A stretch of DNA of 64,000 bases from Sporomusa malonica. Lineage in GTDB: Bacteria; Bacillota; Negativicutes; Sporomusales; Sporomusaceae. The position numbers and the translations under genes were made by a program. The notes beneath the pieces were generated by a model that saw only the letters and a list, made by a program, of their open reading frames with translations, was not told where the DNA came from and searched no databases. Where the stretch lies: the NCBI RefSeq assembly GCF_041428715.1, contig NZ_CP155572.1, one strand, 5' to 3'. This document shows, piece after piece, positions 16,562-26,488 of this stretch (its first letter is position 1; every line of letters begins with the position of its first letter).

Positions 16562-19500
16562 CTACAGTGTAAACAAACTTCGAATTTCAGCCTCATTCAT
16601 TTTGGTTAAGAAATTTTCGCCAGGTTTAATGAGACTGTCAATCATTTCTTGCTTTTTCTGTTGCAGTAGATAGATTTTTTCTTCAATCGTATTTTTGGTT
16701 ATCAGTTTATACACCTGAACAGAATTCTTTTGACCGATCCGATAAGCGCGGTCGGTAGCTTGGTCTTCAACAGCCGGATTCCACCACGGGTCATAGTGAA
16801 TTACCATATCAGCTCCGGTAAGATTAAGCCCTGTGCCACCGGCTTTGAGCGAGATAAGAAAAGCCGATTTTTCGCCAGCATTGAAAGAATTGACAAGCCT
16901 GAGACGTTCTTCGGCCTTTGTTGAGCCATCCAAATAATAATAGCCAATTTTCATGATCTCAAGTTCTTGTCTAATCAAGGCCAACATACCGGTGAATTGT
17001 GAAAATAATAATACTCGATGCCCGCTGTCGATAGCGTCTCTCAATAGCTCCTGCAGCATCTCCAGCTTACCGCTGCCGCCAGAATAGTTTTCAATGAACA
17101 AGGAGGGATGGCAGCAGATTTGCCTGAGTCTTGTTAGCAGTGACAAGATCTTAATTTGACTCTTTTCAAAGCCATTCGCGCTGACTTCATCTTCAAACTC
17201 TTGTTTGGCTTTTAAAAGCCAGGCAGCATACAGCTTAGCTTGGGGGGGGCTCATTTCGTTTACCATTTTACTCTCGATTTTTTCCGGCAGTTCTTTTAGA
17301 ACTGCTTTTTTCATACGCCGCATAATAAACGGTTTAATATGCCGCCCTAACTCCTGCAGGGCTTTTTGGTCGCCATTTTTGACAATGGGAATCTCGAATC
17401 GGTTGCTGAAAGCTTTGTGGGTGCGCAAGTAGCCTGGCATGAGAAAATCGAAAATCGACCATAACTCGGTCAATGTGTTTTCAATTGGTGTGCCAGTAAG
17501 GGCAAAATAGCTTTTCGCTTTTATTTGTTTCACTGATTTGGCATTTAACGTGTTTGGGTTTTTTATATGCTGGGCCTCATCTAAAAAACAGTATTTAAAG
17601 CTTCTTTTTTCATAAAAATCGATATCTCGCTTGATAAGACCATAAGAGGTTATTACTAGATCGGCGTTGTCAATGTCCTTGAGCTGCTCTAGCCGTTCAC
17701 TAGGTTGTCCAGAGATAACGGCTATTTTTAAGCTGGGGGCGAACTTTAAAACTTCTTCCTGCCAGTTATAAACCAGTGAGGTTGGCGCAATGACCAGTGA
17801 TGCCTCTGGAGAAGTGCCTTTTTCTGAAAGAATAAAGGTAATTACCTGTAAGGTTTTCCCTAGCCCCATGTCATCGGCTAAAATGCCTCCCAAACCGTAA
17901 TTAGCAAGTGACTTAAGCCATTTAAACCCTGTTTTCTGATAATCTCTAAGTTTACCTTGGATTCCTTGAGGAATTGCATATTCGATATCTTGCGGTTCGC
18001 GGATGTCTTGTACCATGCGTTTAAAAGCGCTGCTGCGTTCAACGGTAAAGTCAGGCGTTTCGCGCGCTAGGCTGTCTAGGTAAAGGGCACGGTATTTTGG
18101 CAACTCGACAACTTGTTTTTCAATGTCAGCTGGGCGCAGGCTTAATTCGTCAATTAATCTGGCAGCAGCCTGAAATTCGGGTAAATCAAGTGGTATAAAT
18201 CCACCGTTCGGCAAGCGGTGATAGCGTTTTTTTAGCTTATAAGCGGTTAATAAATCAATTAATTCTTTCGGTGATATGTCTTCAAGCTGAAGCGAGAACT
18301 CAAGCATGTCGGTTTCCGTATTAAGCCTTACGCCAGCGCCAATCTTTCCAGCCGGCTTGATTTTAATATTGTTAAAGTCATCTGAATAAAGAACTTCAGC
18401 AATATTTTGGAGTTCTGGTAATGCTTGCTGCAAAAAAATGTAGGACGCTTCTTCATCTGGTAGAACCAGCTTGTCGGCTGACCAGGCAAACCCGTATCGC
18501 TGAAAAATGTTTAATAATTCTCTTTCTTGGGTAGTAGACCGGAGCAGCCACTTACCTGCAGTATCAGAGTGACTAGCTCCTTTATCGTTAACAGGATTTA
18601 TTATCAAATCGCCGTAGCAAAACTCGATCCTAGCGCTTACTCCATCACCAAGCCTGTCAAGATAGATGCGCTTTTCCAGCTGCTCTTTGTAAAACTTGTT
18701 GTAAACGGCTGCATCTACTTTGACTGAAGCAATTGTTTCAAGTGCAGGCAGTGTACCTGACACAAAATCAGACACTGTTGCCGCCGGAATTTGTAGTTCT
18801 GGTTTCCGGTTTTCGTTAAAACAATTTAATAATCGTCCTACATAACTGGCAAAGACAGCATCAACATGGTAAATAGCCTTATTATGATAAATGTAGCGGA
18901 ACTCGGTATCAAGTCCATAAAATACATTGCCTGATAGATCCATAGACAGACGCAGCCCGCCCTCAATGGTTTTAACTGAAAGGTTTACTGGTGGCCGGCC
19001 GCCTTGAATGCGGACCCCTGGCGTTGCCTCATTATTGATGACTACGGTAAACGGCTTAGCGCCCATAATTTCAAAAAAACGCATAAGGTTTGAATGAATC
19101 AGTTTAAACCGGCGGGGTTCGCTAAAAGCAGAATTGGACTGAAGTCCGGAAAAAGAACGATAATTCCATACGGCACGTTGATTTTCTTCATCGTAGGCCT
19201 GCTGCAGTAGTTTGACTAATGCTGCTGTCACATCATCAAAAATAATTTCTTGTGGTTTTAACGTAAAATTTTTGCCGAAAACAATCTCCTGGTTATGGTT
19301 TAAGGCTGTAAGCAGCTGGGGTATATCTTTCAGGACATACATCCGGTCAGAGCCAATGGTAAACTCCAGATAGCTTGTTTTTTGGGTATTGTACAAATGA
19401 AACCCATAGGTAGGCACAAGTTTTACCAGAGCAGGTTTGCTTGATATGTTTGTATTGGTTGCAATATCCTTGTCCTGAAAAAAATCCAGGAGTTCACGGG

Positions 19501-19831
19501 TTGCCCGTGTTAACGGTACTAGGCTGGAAGTGCCAAAGTATTTGCTCCAGCTGTGCTGGATGGTTTTTAACACCGCGACAACATGCTTGCAAGCGCCGTC
19601 ATAGTTGTAAAAAGCCGGGCAATCGCATTGATAGTGCTTGATTTTTTGTTGCTGAGTAAAGGTCACAGACACCATATAAAAATATTGTCCACGCACTCGG
19701 GCTTCAAAGGTAGTATCCTTGAGCGAAAACTGCAAGTCGTCGACACAATTATTGTGGTAATAGTGGCAGCCTCTTATATAGGAAGCGTGAGAATCTGCTT
19801 CACTTTTGATTTTTTCTTCAGTTAACATCAT
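16562..19831 (-). CDS. SWIM-domain SNF2-family helicase-like ATPase
   Basis: 1089 aa. A SWIM zinc finger near residues 50-90 (CDCPAFYNYDGACKHV) is followed by a long middle domain of the kind called SNF2_assoc in bacteria. The C-terminal ~450 residues are a two-lobed SNF2 motor: DDMGLGKTLQ (Walker A), DEAQHIKN (Walker B), ALTGTPIEN, LLFSQFTGML and the motif VI ATDRAYRIGQ. It is a DNA-translocating ATPase of HepA/RapA-like type; its role in bacteria is not well defined. AAGGAG precedes a double ATG; the first is given. Length is typical for the family. Confidence 0.9.
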   Translation of the reverse strand: MMLTEEKIKSEADSHASYIRGCHYYHNNCVDDLQFSLKDTTFEARVRGQYFYMVSVTFTQQQKIKHYQCDCPAFYNYDGACKHVVAVLKTIQHSWSKYFGTSSLVPLTRATRELLDFFQDKDIATNTNISSKPALVKLVPTYGFHLYNTQKTSYLEFTIGSDRMYVLKDIPQLLTALNHNQEIVFGKNFTLKPQEIIFDDVTAALVKLLQQAYDEENQRAVWNYRSFSGLQSNSAFSEPRRFKLIHSNLMRFFEIMGAKPFTVVINNEATPGVRIQGGRPPVNLSVKTIEGGLRLSMDLSGNVFYGLDTEFRYIYHNKAIYHVDAVFASYVGRLLNCFNENRKPELQIPAATVSDFVSGTLPALETIASVKVDAAVYNKFYKEQLEKRIYLDRLGDGVSARIEFCYGDLIINPVNDKGASHSDTAGKWLLRSTTQERELLNIFQRYGFAWSADKLVLPDEEASYIFLQQALPELQNIAEVLYSDDFNNIKIKPAGKIGAGVRLNTETDMLEFSLQLEDISPKELIDLLTAYKLKKRYHRLPNGGFIPLDLPEFQAAARLIDELSLRPADIEKQVVELPKYRALYLDSLARETPDFTVERSSAFKRMVQDIREPQDIEYAIPQGIQGKLRDYQKTGFKWLKSLANYGLGGILADDMGLGKTLQVITFILSEKGTSPEASLVIAPTSLVYNWQEEVLKFAPSLKIAVISGQPSERLEQLKDIDNADLVITSYGLIKRDIDFYEKRSFKYCFLDEAQHIKNPNTLNAKSVKQIKAKSYFALTGTPIENTLTELWSIFDFLMPGYLRTHKAFSNRFEIPIVKNGDQKALQELGRHIKPFIMRRMKKAVLKELPEKIESKMVNEMSPPQAKLYAAWLLKAKQEFEDEVSANGFEKSQIKILSLLTRLRQICCHPSLFIENYSGGSGKLEMLQELLRDAIDSGHRVLLFSQFTGMLALIRQELEIMKIGYYYLDGSTKAEERLRLVNSFNAGEKSAFLISLKAGGTGLNLTGADMVIHYDPWWNPAVEDQATDRAYRIGQKNSVQVYKLITKNTIEEKIYLLQQKKQEMIDSLIKPGENFLTKMNEAEIRSLFTL

Positions 19832-19973
19832 AGCTCCTTCCCGCTTTGTTTAACTATAATAAATTATATTAATGTAGATAAAAATCCTGCACACGATTCC
19901 CCAAGTTTAACTATTGGCATACATTATATCGACGGCATATTAGCTTAGATTATGCTAAAAGCGGGGTTGAAAT

Positions 19974-21350
19974 ATGATTTACCGTAACTTGAGTAGTTAT
20001 TTCCGGAGCTTAGTAGCCGGGGCTGATACAAAGATACCGATAGCGAATGGTAAATACGTTACGGCGATTAACTTTGACAATGCGGCCACCACGCCGCCGC
20101 TTTGCTCGGTGCTAAAAGAAATTGCCTGCTTCGCTCCCTGGTATGCCTCTGTTCATCGCGGTAAAGGTTATAAATCCATTCTTACTTCAGAGCGTTATGA
20201 TCACGGGCGGGAAGTTGTCAAACAGTTTGTCAAGGCAGATAAACATGATGTTGTAGTTTTTACCAAGAATACAACTGAATCAATCAATATGCTGGCCTAT
20301 GCCTTAGCAACTGATGACAAGCAGCAGGTGGTTCTGTCAACAGACATGGAACATTTAGCTAATGACCTGCCATGGCGGGATAAATTCACTATTGATTATG
20401 TAGCTATAACAAGCTCGGGCAGATTATCATTAGAGAACTTAGCGCTAAAACTCCAGACCTATGAGGGCAGAGTAAAACTTGTGACTGTTACTGGTGCCTC
20501 AAATGTGACCGGTTATATCAATCCAATTCATACAATTGCCCGGCTGGCCCATAAATATGGTGCCAAAATTTTTGTTGATGGTGCCCAATGGGTGCCGCAT
20601 ACTCCTGTTGATATGAAGCCGTATGATTCTCCCGAACATATTGATTACCTGACCTTTTCCGCACACAAGATGTATGCGCCGTTTGGCGCCGGGGTTCTTA
20701 TTGGGGCAAAAGAAACCTTTGAACAAGCCATTCCCGTATACCAGGGTGGCGGGGCAGTCGGTTTGGTGTCGCAGCAAACTATTGAATGGGATAGTCCTCC
20801 TGCAAAATATGAAGCGGGAACTCCCAACATGATGGGTGTATTGGCACTTATCACAGCAATAGAGACACTATCTAGACTAAATATTGGTGACATTCACAAT
20901 TACGAACGGAAATTGATTGACTATGCCATCGGCGGTCTGTCAACTATCCCAGGCATTACCTTGTACAGTACCCGGGATCGGGATGAAGAAAGAGTAAGCC
21001 TGGTATCCTTTAGCCTAGAAGGAATGCACCACAGCCAAGTGGCAGAAATCTTATCCCAAGAAGCGGGAATTGCTGTTCGCAACGGTCTGTTCTGTGCTCA
21101 CCCCTATGTAGAAAAATTACTGAATTTAAGTGAAAAAGAAATCAGCCATTATCAGACCCAAAATGATAAAACCATTCCCGGATTGGTTCGGATTAGTTTT
21201 GGTATCTACAATAACCTCCGGGAGATAGAGGGTTTTCTTGATTTGTTATCACATGTTGCTAAGCACCGACAATATTATGCCCGCAAGTATAGTTACGTAC
21301 TAGCGCCTGACCGCTGCGGGGATCGGAAAAAGGATGACCTGTACTGCTAG
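19974..21350 (+). CDS. Class V aminotransferase, cysteine desulfurase-like
   Basis: 458 aa PLP enzyme. FDNAATTPP near residue 37 is the NifS/SufS-like N-terminal motif, and the PLP lysine is in TFSAHKMYAPFGAGV (~228). The active-site Cys loop region (AVRNGLFCAHPYV) and the C-terminal RISFGIYNN match SufS-like proteins. Either a desulfurase or a related lyase; no SufU/IscU scaffold gene is adjacent, so a role in Fe-S assembly is not indicated by context. Single-gene unit, closed by a strong terminator. Confidence 0.82.
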   Translation: MIYRNLSSYFRSLVAGADTKIPIANGKYVTAINFDNAATTPPLCSVLKEIACFAPWYASVHRGKGYKSILTSERYDHGREVVKQFVKADKHDVVVFTKNTTESINMLAYALATDDKQQVVLSTDMEHLANDLPWRDKFTIDYVAITSSGRLSLENLALKLQTYEGRVKLVTVTGASNVTGYINPIHTIARLAHKYGAKIFVDGAQWVPHTPVDMKPYDSPEHIDYLTFSAHKMYAPFGAGVLIGAKETFEQAIPVYQGGGAVGLVSQQTIEWDSPPAKYEAGTPNMMGVLALITAIETLSRLNIGDIHNYERKLIDYAIGGLSTIPGITLYSTRDRDEERVSLVSFSLEGMHHSQVAEILSQEAGIAVRNGLFCAHPYVEKLLNLSEKEISHYQTQNDKTIPGLVRISFGIYNNLREIEGFLDLLSHVAKHRQYYARKYSYVLAPDRCGDRKKDDLYC

Positions 21351-21351
21351 A

Positions 21352-21402
21352 AACAAAACCACCCAGATTCCGTAGTTCGGATTCTGCGTGGTTTTGTTCT
21401 TT
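21352..21402 (+). terminator. Intrinsic terminator after the aminotransferase
   Basis: AACAAAACCAC (21352-21362) pairs perfectly with GTGGTTTTGTT (21388-21398); an inner imperfect AGATTCCG/CGGATTCT stem is present. It may also serve the convergent gene at 21422. Confidence 0.85.
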
Positions 21403-21421
21403 GCTTAATTTTGCATTCATT

Positions 21422-21826
21422 TTAGTTACTGGAGCTAACTGATTTAATCCATTCCTCCAACTTAGCCAATACTTCTGCCCTGGCGGTGTCTACCTCTGTG
21501 CCGCGCCATTCCTGCCCTGTTTCACTGTCAAACCATGAATCCTTTTGTGAAAAAGTTCCAGTAGGGTAGAGTTTTTCTTTGGCAGCATCTAAGATACCAT
21601 CAAACATGCTTTGCTTAATATTTTTCCTGATCATGCGGCAGCCGGCCTTTTCGGTAGTTGCAACTTCTATACCGTCCGGGCCGGCGCTAAGCTCAACGTA
21701 GGAAAGCAGCTTGCCTTGCTGGCCAGCGGCGGAAATAGCCTGCTTGGCATAAGCGGCGGCCTGCTCCCGCTTAATACTGTCATCATTGACACTAACTCTG
21801 ACATTGCCGATAATAAGCTTATACAT
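21422..21826 (-). CDS. Hypothetical protein, 134 aa
   Basis: Not recognised. A soluble, mixed alpha/beta-looking protein with an N-terminal stretch MYKLIIGNVRVSVNDDS, a central GPDGIEVATTEKAGC and a C-terminal charged helix. No signal peptide or membrane segment. GGAGGTG is placed well before the ATG, so translation is credible. It stands alone, convergent with the aminotransferase and divergent from the T-box leader of leuS. Confidence 0.75.
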   Translation of the reverse strand: MYKLIIGNVRVSVNDDSIKREQAAAYAKQAISAAGQQGKLLSYVELSAGPDGIEVATTEKAGCRMIRKNIKQSMFDGILDAAKEKLYPTGTFSQKDSWFDSETGQEWRGTEVDTARAEVLAKLEEWIKSVSSSN

Positions 21827-21899
21827 GACGCACCTCCTTATGAACTATTGTATGAGTATTTGCCTAATATAGAACAGCTTTTGCCAGTGCCGCCATAAG

Positions 21900-21928
21900 T
21901 TGACTTTTGCAATTTATTGCTATATAAT
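21900..21928 (+). promoter_or_regulatory. SigA-type promoter for the leuS leader
   Basis: TTGACT at 21900-21905 and TATAAT at 21923-21928 are separated by 17 bases, ideal vegetative spacing. Transcription would begin about seven bases later, at the 5' end of the T-box leader. Confidence 0.85.
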
Positions 21929-21936
21929 GGAACATA

Positions 21937-22170
21937 CAAATCTGAAGAGGCAGAATAGTAAGCTTATTGGATGCTGTTCAGAAAGTTGGCGGCTGTTGCG
22001 AGCCAATCTGCACGATAGCTGAACTCGCTGCTCAGGAGCGGCCGTGAAATTTTTTGTAATGGTCGACGCAAGCCAGCGTTATAGGTGAAGAGTGGATGAC
22101 AACTGTCATCAAACAGGGTGGTACCGCGAGAAACCTCGTCCCTGGCGTCAGCCACGGGACTTTTTTTACT
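21937..22170 (+). ncRNA. T-box leader (tRNA-sensing riboswitch) of leuS
   Basis: The T-box core GGGTGGTACCGCG (22116-22128) is exact; its UGGU region pairs with the acceptor end of uncharged tRNA. Upstream lies a long stem I with AGTA (21957-21960) and a GAACTC stretch (22021-22026) whose CTC is a plausible leucine specifier codon, fitting the downstream gene. Downstream, GTCCCTGGC pairs with GCCACGGGAC (22138-22160), followed by seven T: the terminator. The antiterminator uses the T-box core. Starvation for leucine should allow read-through into leuS. The exact specifier pairing was not modelled. Confidence 0.93.
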
Positions 22171-22197
22171 ATTGTCCGAGGGGGATTGAATTACTCG

Positions 22198-24678
22198 ATG
22201 AATGAAAAATACACGCCACAAGAGATTGAAGCCAAGTGGCAAAAACTCTGGGTTGAAAACGATGCCTTCCGCACAACCATTAATCGCCAGCGACCAGAAT
22301 ATTATGTTCTGGAGATGTTTCCTTATCCGTCAGGCAACCTGCACATGGGCCATGTACGTAACTACTCAATTGGTGATGTTGTTGCCAGATTTAAGGTAAT
22401 GCAAGGCTATAATGTGCTGCACCCTATGGGGTGGGATGCCTTTGGCATGCCTGCCGAAAACGCAGCTATCAAGCATGGCATTCATCCTTCGTCTTGGACA
22501 TGGGAAAATATTGCTAACATGCGCCGCCAGCAGCAAGAGCTGGGCTTATCATATGACTGGGACCGTGAGGTGGCCACCTGCCACCCTAAATACTATCATT
22601 GGACACAGTGGCTGTTTTTGCTGTTTTTTGAACGGGGGTTAGCCTATAAAAAGAAAGCAGCAGTAAACTGGTGTAATGACTGCAATACCGTGCTGGCCAA
22701 TGAGCAGGTGGTTGATGGTCGCTGCTGGCGTTGTGACTCGGTTGTCATTAAAAAAGATCTTGAACAATGGTTTCTCAAAATAACAGACTATGCTGACCGT
22801 CTCTTAACCGACCTGGCTGAGCTCAAAGGCTGGCCTGATCGTGTTAAAACCATGCAGGAAAACTGGATCGGCCGCAGTGAAGGCGCTGAATTCAGCTTTG
22901 CTGTGCTAGATATTAACGATAAGATTGCTGTATACACTACCCGTCATGACACCGTTTTCGGGGTAAGTTATATTGTACTGGCACCTGAACATGCATTGGT
23001 GGACAAGCTGATTACCGGTAACCCGGAAGAAGCGGCTGTCAGGGCCTTTGTTGAGCGCGTTCGCGGCCAAAGTGAAATTGCTCGCACTTCAAATGAGACT
23101 GAAAAAGAAGGTGTCTTCACCGGCGCGTATGCCCTTCACCCGTTTACCGGTGAGCAAGTACCTATCTGGATAGCTAACTATGTTTTGGTGGAATATGGTA
23201 CAGGCGCAGTAATGGGGGTACCAGCTCATGACCAGCGCGACTGGGAATTTGCCGGAAAATATGGATTATCCAAAAAAGTTGTAGTTCAGCCGGTTGGCAA
23301 AGAGCTTGATCTAAGTGATATGACCGGAGCTTATGATGGTCAGGGGACTATGGTTAACTCTGGAGAATTTAGCGGTTTGGATAATGAAGCAGGCAAGGTC
23401 AAAATTGCTCAGTGGTTTGAGACACAGGGGATAGGCAAACGCCGCATCAACTACCGTCTGCGCGACTGGCTGATCTCCCGCCAGCGCTATTGGGGTGCAC
23501 CCATTCCGGTCATCTATTGTCCGGACTGTGGTACAGTGCCTGTTCCTAAAGATCAACTGCCTATTTTGCTGCCTGAAAATGTTGACTTTGCCAGTGGGTC
23601 AGTATCGCCTCTGGCTAAAGCCGAAGAATTTATAAACTGTACTTGTCCTAAGTGCGGCAGTAAAGCGCGGCGTGAAACAGACACCATGGACACCTTCATC
23701 TGTTCGTCTTGGTACTATTTCCGCTATACCAGCCCGCACAGCACCGATGAGCCGTTCGATCCCGACAAGGCTAACTACTGGATGCCTGTTGACCAATACA
23801 TCGGTGGTATTGAACATGCTATTCTCCATCTCTTGTATTCGCGGTTCTTTACCAAAGTACTTAAGGATGCCGGCTTGGTTAATGTCAATGAGCCGTTCAA
23901 AAACCTTCTGACTCAGGGGATGGTTATCAAAGACGGTGCAAAAATGTCTAAGTCTAAAGGTAATGTAGTTTCACCTGAAGAGATTATCGGTAAATATGGT
24001 GCTGACACAGCCAGACTATTTATCCTGTTTGCTGCTCCGCCAGAACGAGACTTGGAGTGGAGCGACCAGGGGGTAGAAGGCGCCTACCGGTTCTTAGGGC
24101 GTTTGTGGCGGATTGTTGGTTATTATGCACCGCTAGTCAAAGAAGAAGTAACAGACTATGACCCCAAGCAGTTGAGCAAAGAAGAAAAAGAGCTTCGCCG
24201 TATCCTTCACGTGACCATTAAGCGGGTAACTGAGGATATTGGACAGCGGTTTAACTTCAATACAGCTATCAGCGCTATTATGGAACTGGTGAATGCTATG
24301 TATGCGCTTAGAGAACAGGGTGTAACGCCCAATGTTGGTTTAGCGCGGGAAGTAGTGTCAGGGCTCTTAAAAATGCTTGCGCCGTTTGCGCCGCATGTTA
24401 CTGAGGAACTCTGGATGGAAACCCTTGCTGAGGGCAGCGTGCACAAACAGTTGTGGCCGACCTTTGAGGCTGCCGCGATGGAAGTAGAAGAGGTTGAGAT
24501 TGTACTACAGATTAACGGCAAGGTCCGGGATAAGGTTGTAGTTCCGTTTGGTCTGAGTGCCAAGGAACTCGAAAAGACAGCCCTTAGTCAAGAAAAAGTT
24601 CAAGCGCTTATTGTCGGCAAGCAAATTGTTAAAGTCATATCGGTCCCGCAGAAGCTGGTTAATATTGTTGTAAAATAG
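22198..24678 (+). CDS. leuS: Leucyl-tRNA synthetase
   Basis: 826 aa, standard bacterial LeuRS. Class I signatures: FPYPSGNLHMGHVRNY (HIGH-type) at ~40 and KMSKSKGN (KMSKS) at ~580. The CP1 editing domain is present with TRHDTVFGVSY and GVPAHDQRD. The start at 22198 gives the usual MNEKYTPQEIEAKWQ; GAGGGGG is ~13 bases upstream, while an in-frame ATG at 22096 would lie inside the T-box. Expression is controlled by that leader. The thioredoxin gene follows 32 bases later. Confidence 0.97.
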   Translation: MNEKYTPQEIEAKWQKLWVENDAFRTTINRQRPEYYVLEMFPYPSGNLHMGHVRNYSIGDVVARFKVMQGYNVLHPMGWDAFGMPAENAAIKHGIHPSSWTWENIANMRRQQQELGLSYDWDREVATCHPKYYHWTQWLFLLFFERGLAYKKKAAVNWCNDCNTVLANEQVVDGRCWRCDSVVIKKDLEQWFLKITDYADRLLTDLAELKGWPDRVKTMQENWIGRSEGAEFSFAVLDINDKIAVYTTRHDTVFGVSYIVLAPEHALVDKLITGNPEEAAVRAFVERVRGQSEIARTSNETEKEGVFTGAYALHPFTGEQVPIWIANYVLVEYGTGAVMGVPAHDQRDWEFAGKYGLSKKVVVQPVGKELDLSDMTGAYDGQGTMVNSGEFSGLDNEAGKVKIAQWFETQGIGKRRINYRLRDWLISRQRYWGAPIPVIYCPDCGTVPVPKDQLPILLPENVDFASGSVSPLAKAEEFINCTCPKCGSKARRETDTMDTFICSSWYYFRYTSPHSTDEPFDPDKANYWMPVDQYIGGIEHAILHLLYSRFFTKVLKDAGLVNVNEPFKNLLTQGMVIKDGAKMSKSKGNVVSPEEIIGKYGADTARLFILFAAPPERDLEWSDQGVEGAYRFLGRLWRIVGYYAPLVKEEVTDYDPKQLSKEEKELRRILHVTIKRVTEDIGQRFNFNTAISAIMELVNAMYALREQGVTPNVGLAREVVSGLLKMLAPFAPHVTEELWMETLAEGSVHKQLWPTFEAAAMEVEEVEIVLQINGKVRDKVVVPFGLSAKELEKTALSQEKVQALIVGKQIVKVISVPQKLVNIVVK

Positions 24679-24710
24679 AGATAATAAATAAAAATGAGGA
24701 GGCGGAAAAA

Positions 24711-25034
24711 ATGAGTGTGCTTACCATAGCAAGCATGACTGAATTCAATGATGCTGTACTCAAGTCTGACAAACCAGTGCTAGTAGACTTTTGGGCTCCA
24801 TGGTGCGGCCCTTGCAAAATGGTTGGACCGGAAGTTGAGGCAGTGGCTAAAAACTTTGAGGGCCGGGCAGTTGTAACCAAGGTAAATATTGATGAACAGC
24901 AGGCTTTGGCCAGCCAATACAACGTGATGAGCATTCCGACGCTGATAGTCTTTAAAGGCGGCAGTGAAGTCGGCAGGATTACTGGTTACCGTCCACAAAA
25001 AGATATTGGCGATACTTTAGAAAAAGTATTATAA
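24711..25034 (+). CDS. trxA: Thioredoxin
   Basis: 107 aa classic thioredoxin with WAPWCGPCKMVGP at ~30 and the cis-Pro in SIPTLIVFKGG. Disulfide reductant in the cytoplasm; it could feed electrons to the CcdA encoded at 14.7 kb. GAGGAGGCGG precedes the ATG. It probably shares the leuS transcript and is followed by its own terminator. Confidence 0.95.
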   Translation: MSVLTIASMTEFNDAVLKSDKPVLVDFWAPWCGPCKMVGPEVEAVAKNFEGRAVVTKVNIDEQQALASQYNVMSIPTLIVFKGGSEVGRITGYRPQKDIGDTLEKVL

Positions 25035-25043
25035 GCAAACTTG

Positions 25044-25075
25044 AAACTCCTGGAATAAAATCCGGGAGTTTTTTA
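25044..25075 (+). terminator. Intrinsic terminator after trxA
   Basis: AACTCCTGG (25045-25053) pairs with CCGGGAGTT (25062-25070), with one G-T pair, followed by a T run. Copy B of the 89-bp element begins directly in this T run. Confidence 0.88.
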
Positions 25076-25076
25076 T

Positions 25077-25145
25077 CCGTCTGGATAAGGGCAACATCGG
25101 CTTCCGCTTTCGCCAAAGGCTCGGCGCAAGCCGTGTTTTCTTTAT
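25077..25145 (+). repeat. Dispersed element, copy B (5'-truncated, 69 bp)
   Basis: It starts at CCGTCTGGATAAGG and ends GTTTTCTTTAT. The first ~20 bp with the GAAAGT hairpin are absent and replaced by the trxA terminator tail. The main CGGCTT/AAGCCG hairpin is intact. Confidence 0.85.
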
Positions 25146-25311
25146 GTATTCTAACTTGTATTTGTCTGTAAAATTTGCCATAATTAAACTAAATCTAAGT
25201 GGACCTAATTTTCAATAGATAGTAGGAAAGTTTGGGGATGTCAGCAGGGAACACCCTGGGGAATGTCGAAATTATCATTAAACTTAATTTTCGAAGGAGA
25301 CATAAATAAAG

Positions 25312-26484
25312 ATGATAGGTTGCACTAAATTGCTTTGCGGCACAGCTACCGTGTCGGACATAGTAAAATATGGCCGCAGTTCGCGCCATTTGCCGCCACA
25401 GATGCTTCAATTTTCTTCAGATGCAACACCGATTGTCGTATGGAACTCGACTAATCGCTGTAATCTGAATTGTCAGCACTGTTATATTTGTGCCGAAGAC
25501 CGTGAATATGCCGGAGAATTTACAACTGCTGAAGCTAAAGCTTTTATTGATGATTTGGCAGATATGAAGGTGCCAGTCTTACTGTTTTCCGGTGGTGAGC
25601 CGCTCGTACGGAAGGATTTGTTTGAATTAGGTGCGTATACCATTGAAAAGGGGATTCGCCCTGTTATCTCGACAAATGGTACGCTGATTACACCAGAGAT
25701 GGCCAAACGCATCAAAGATATTGGTTTCCAGTATGTCGGTGTCAGTGTAGACGGTAATGAAGAAGTCCATGACTATTTTCGGGGCAAAAAAGGCGCATTT
25801 CAAGAAACAATTGCAGGGATTCGCAACTCAATTGCGGCGGGCAACAAAACAGGCATCCGCTTTACTGTGAACAAACTTAACTATCACACTTTACCTGATA
25901 TTTTAGATATTGTTGAGCGGGAAAAGATTCCTCGCTTCTGTATGTATCATCTGGTATATGCCGGACGTGGCCGGGAGATGGCTGAACTTGATACCACGCC
26001 AGAACAAAAACGCCAGACTATAGAACTTCTGATTGAACGGACACTGGATTTCCACCGGCGCGGTATTGAGGTTGAGATTCTTACTACTGACAACCATGCT
26101 GATGGGATTTATATTCTGCAATATTTTGAACGTACCCAACCTGAGCGCGTGCCAGAAATTAAAGAACTCCTGTCTATGCATGGCGGGTGTTCAGCCGGGC
26201 AGAAAATGGCCAATGTTGATCCGCAGGGCAATGTTCACGCCTGTCAATTCTGGGGACATAAGTCGCTGGGCAATGTACGGAAGCAGCCGTTCAGCCAAAT
26301 TTGGCAAAATACCCAGGATGAATTTTTGTGCAAGCTTCGTGACAAACAAAGCCATGTCACCGGCCGTTGCGGCGAGTGCCGGTATAAAAGTTTTTGTGGT
26401 GGCTGTCGGATAAGAGCCGAAGCCGTATCTGGTGATCTATGGAGCGAAGATCCGGCCTGCTATCTTACTGATTATAAGGAGTAA
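25312..26484 (+). CDS. nirJ1: Radical SAM/SPASM protein NirJ1-type (siroheme-to-haem pathway)
   Basis: 390 aa. The radical SAM cluster motif is CNLNCQHC (~52-59), then LFSGGEPL and the SPASM-type C-terminal cysteines CGECRYKSFCGGCRIRA. Together with the next gene it matches the NirJ1/NirJ2 (AhbC/AhbD-like) pair that removes side chains from didecarboxysiroheme on the way to haem b or d1 in anaerobes. I cannot decide which of the two reactions each performs. No siroheme decarboxylase (ahbA/B) gene is adjacent. AAGGAG lies 12 bases before the ATG. Haem made this way could supply the cytochrome b of the hydrogenase encoded next. Confidence 0.82.
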   Translation: MIGCTKLLCGTATVSDIVKYGRSSRHLPPQMLQFSSDATPIVVWNSTNRCNLNCQHCYICAEDREYAGEFTTAEAKAFIDDLADMKVPVLLFSGGEPLVRKDLFELGAYTIEKGIRPVISTNGTLITPEMAKRIKDIGFQYVGVSVDGNEEVHDYFRGKKGAFQETIAGIRNSIAAGNKTGIRFTVNKLNYHTLPDILDIVEREKIPRFCMYHLVYAGRGREMAELDTTPEQKRQTIELLIERTLDFHRRGIEVEILTTDNHADGIYILQYFERTQPERVPEIKELLSMHGGCSAGQKMANVDPQGNVHACQFWGHKSLGNVRKQPFSQIWQNTQDEFLCKLRDKQSHVTGRCGECRYKSFCGGCRIRAEAVSGDLWSEDPACYLTDYKE

Positions 26485-26488
26485 CTGC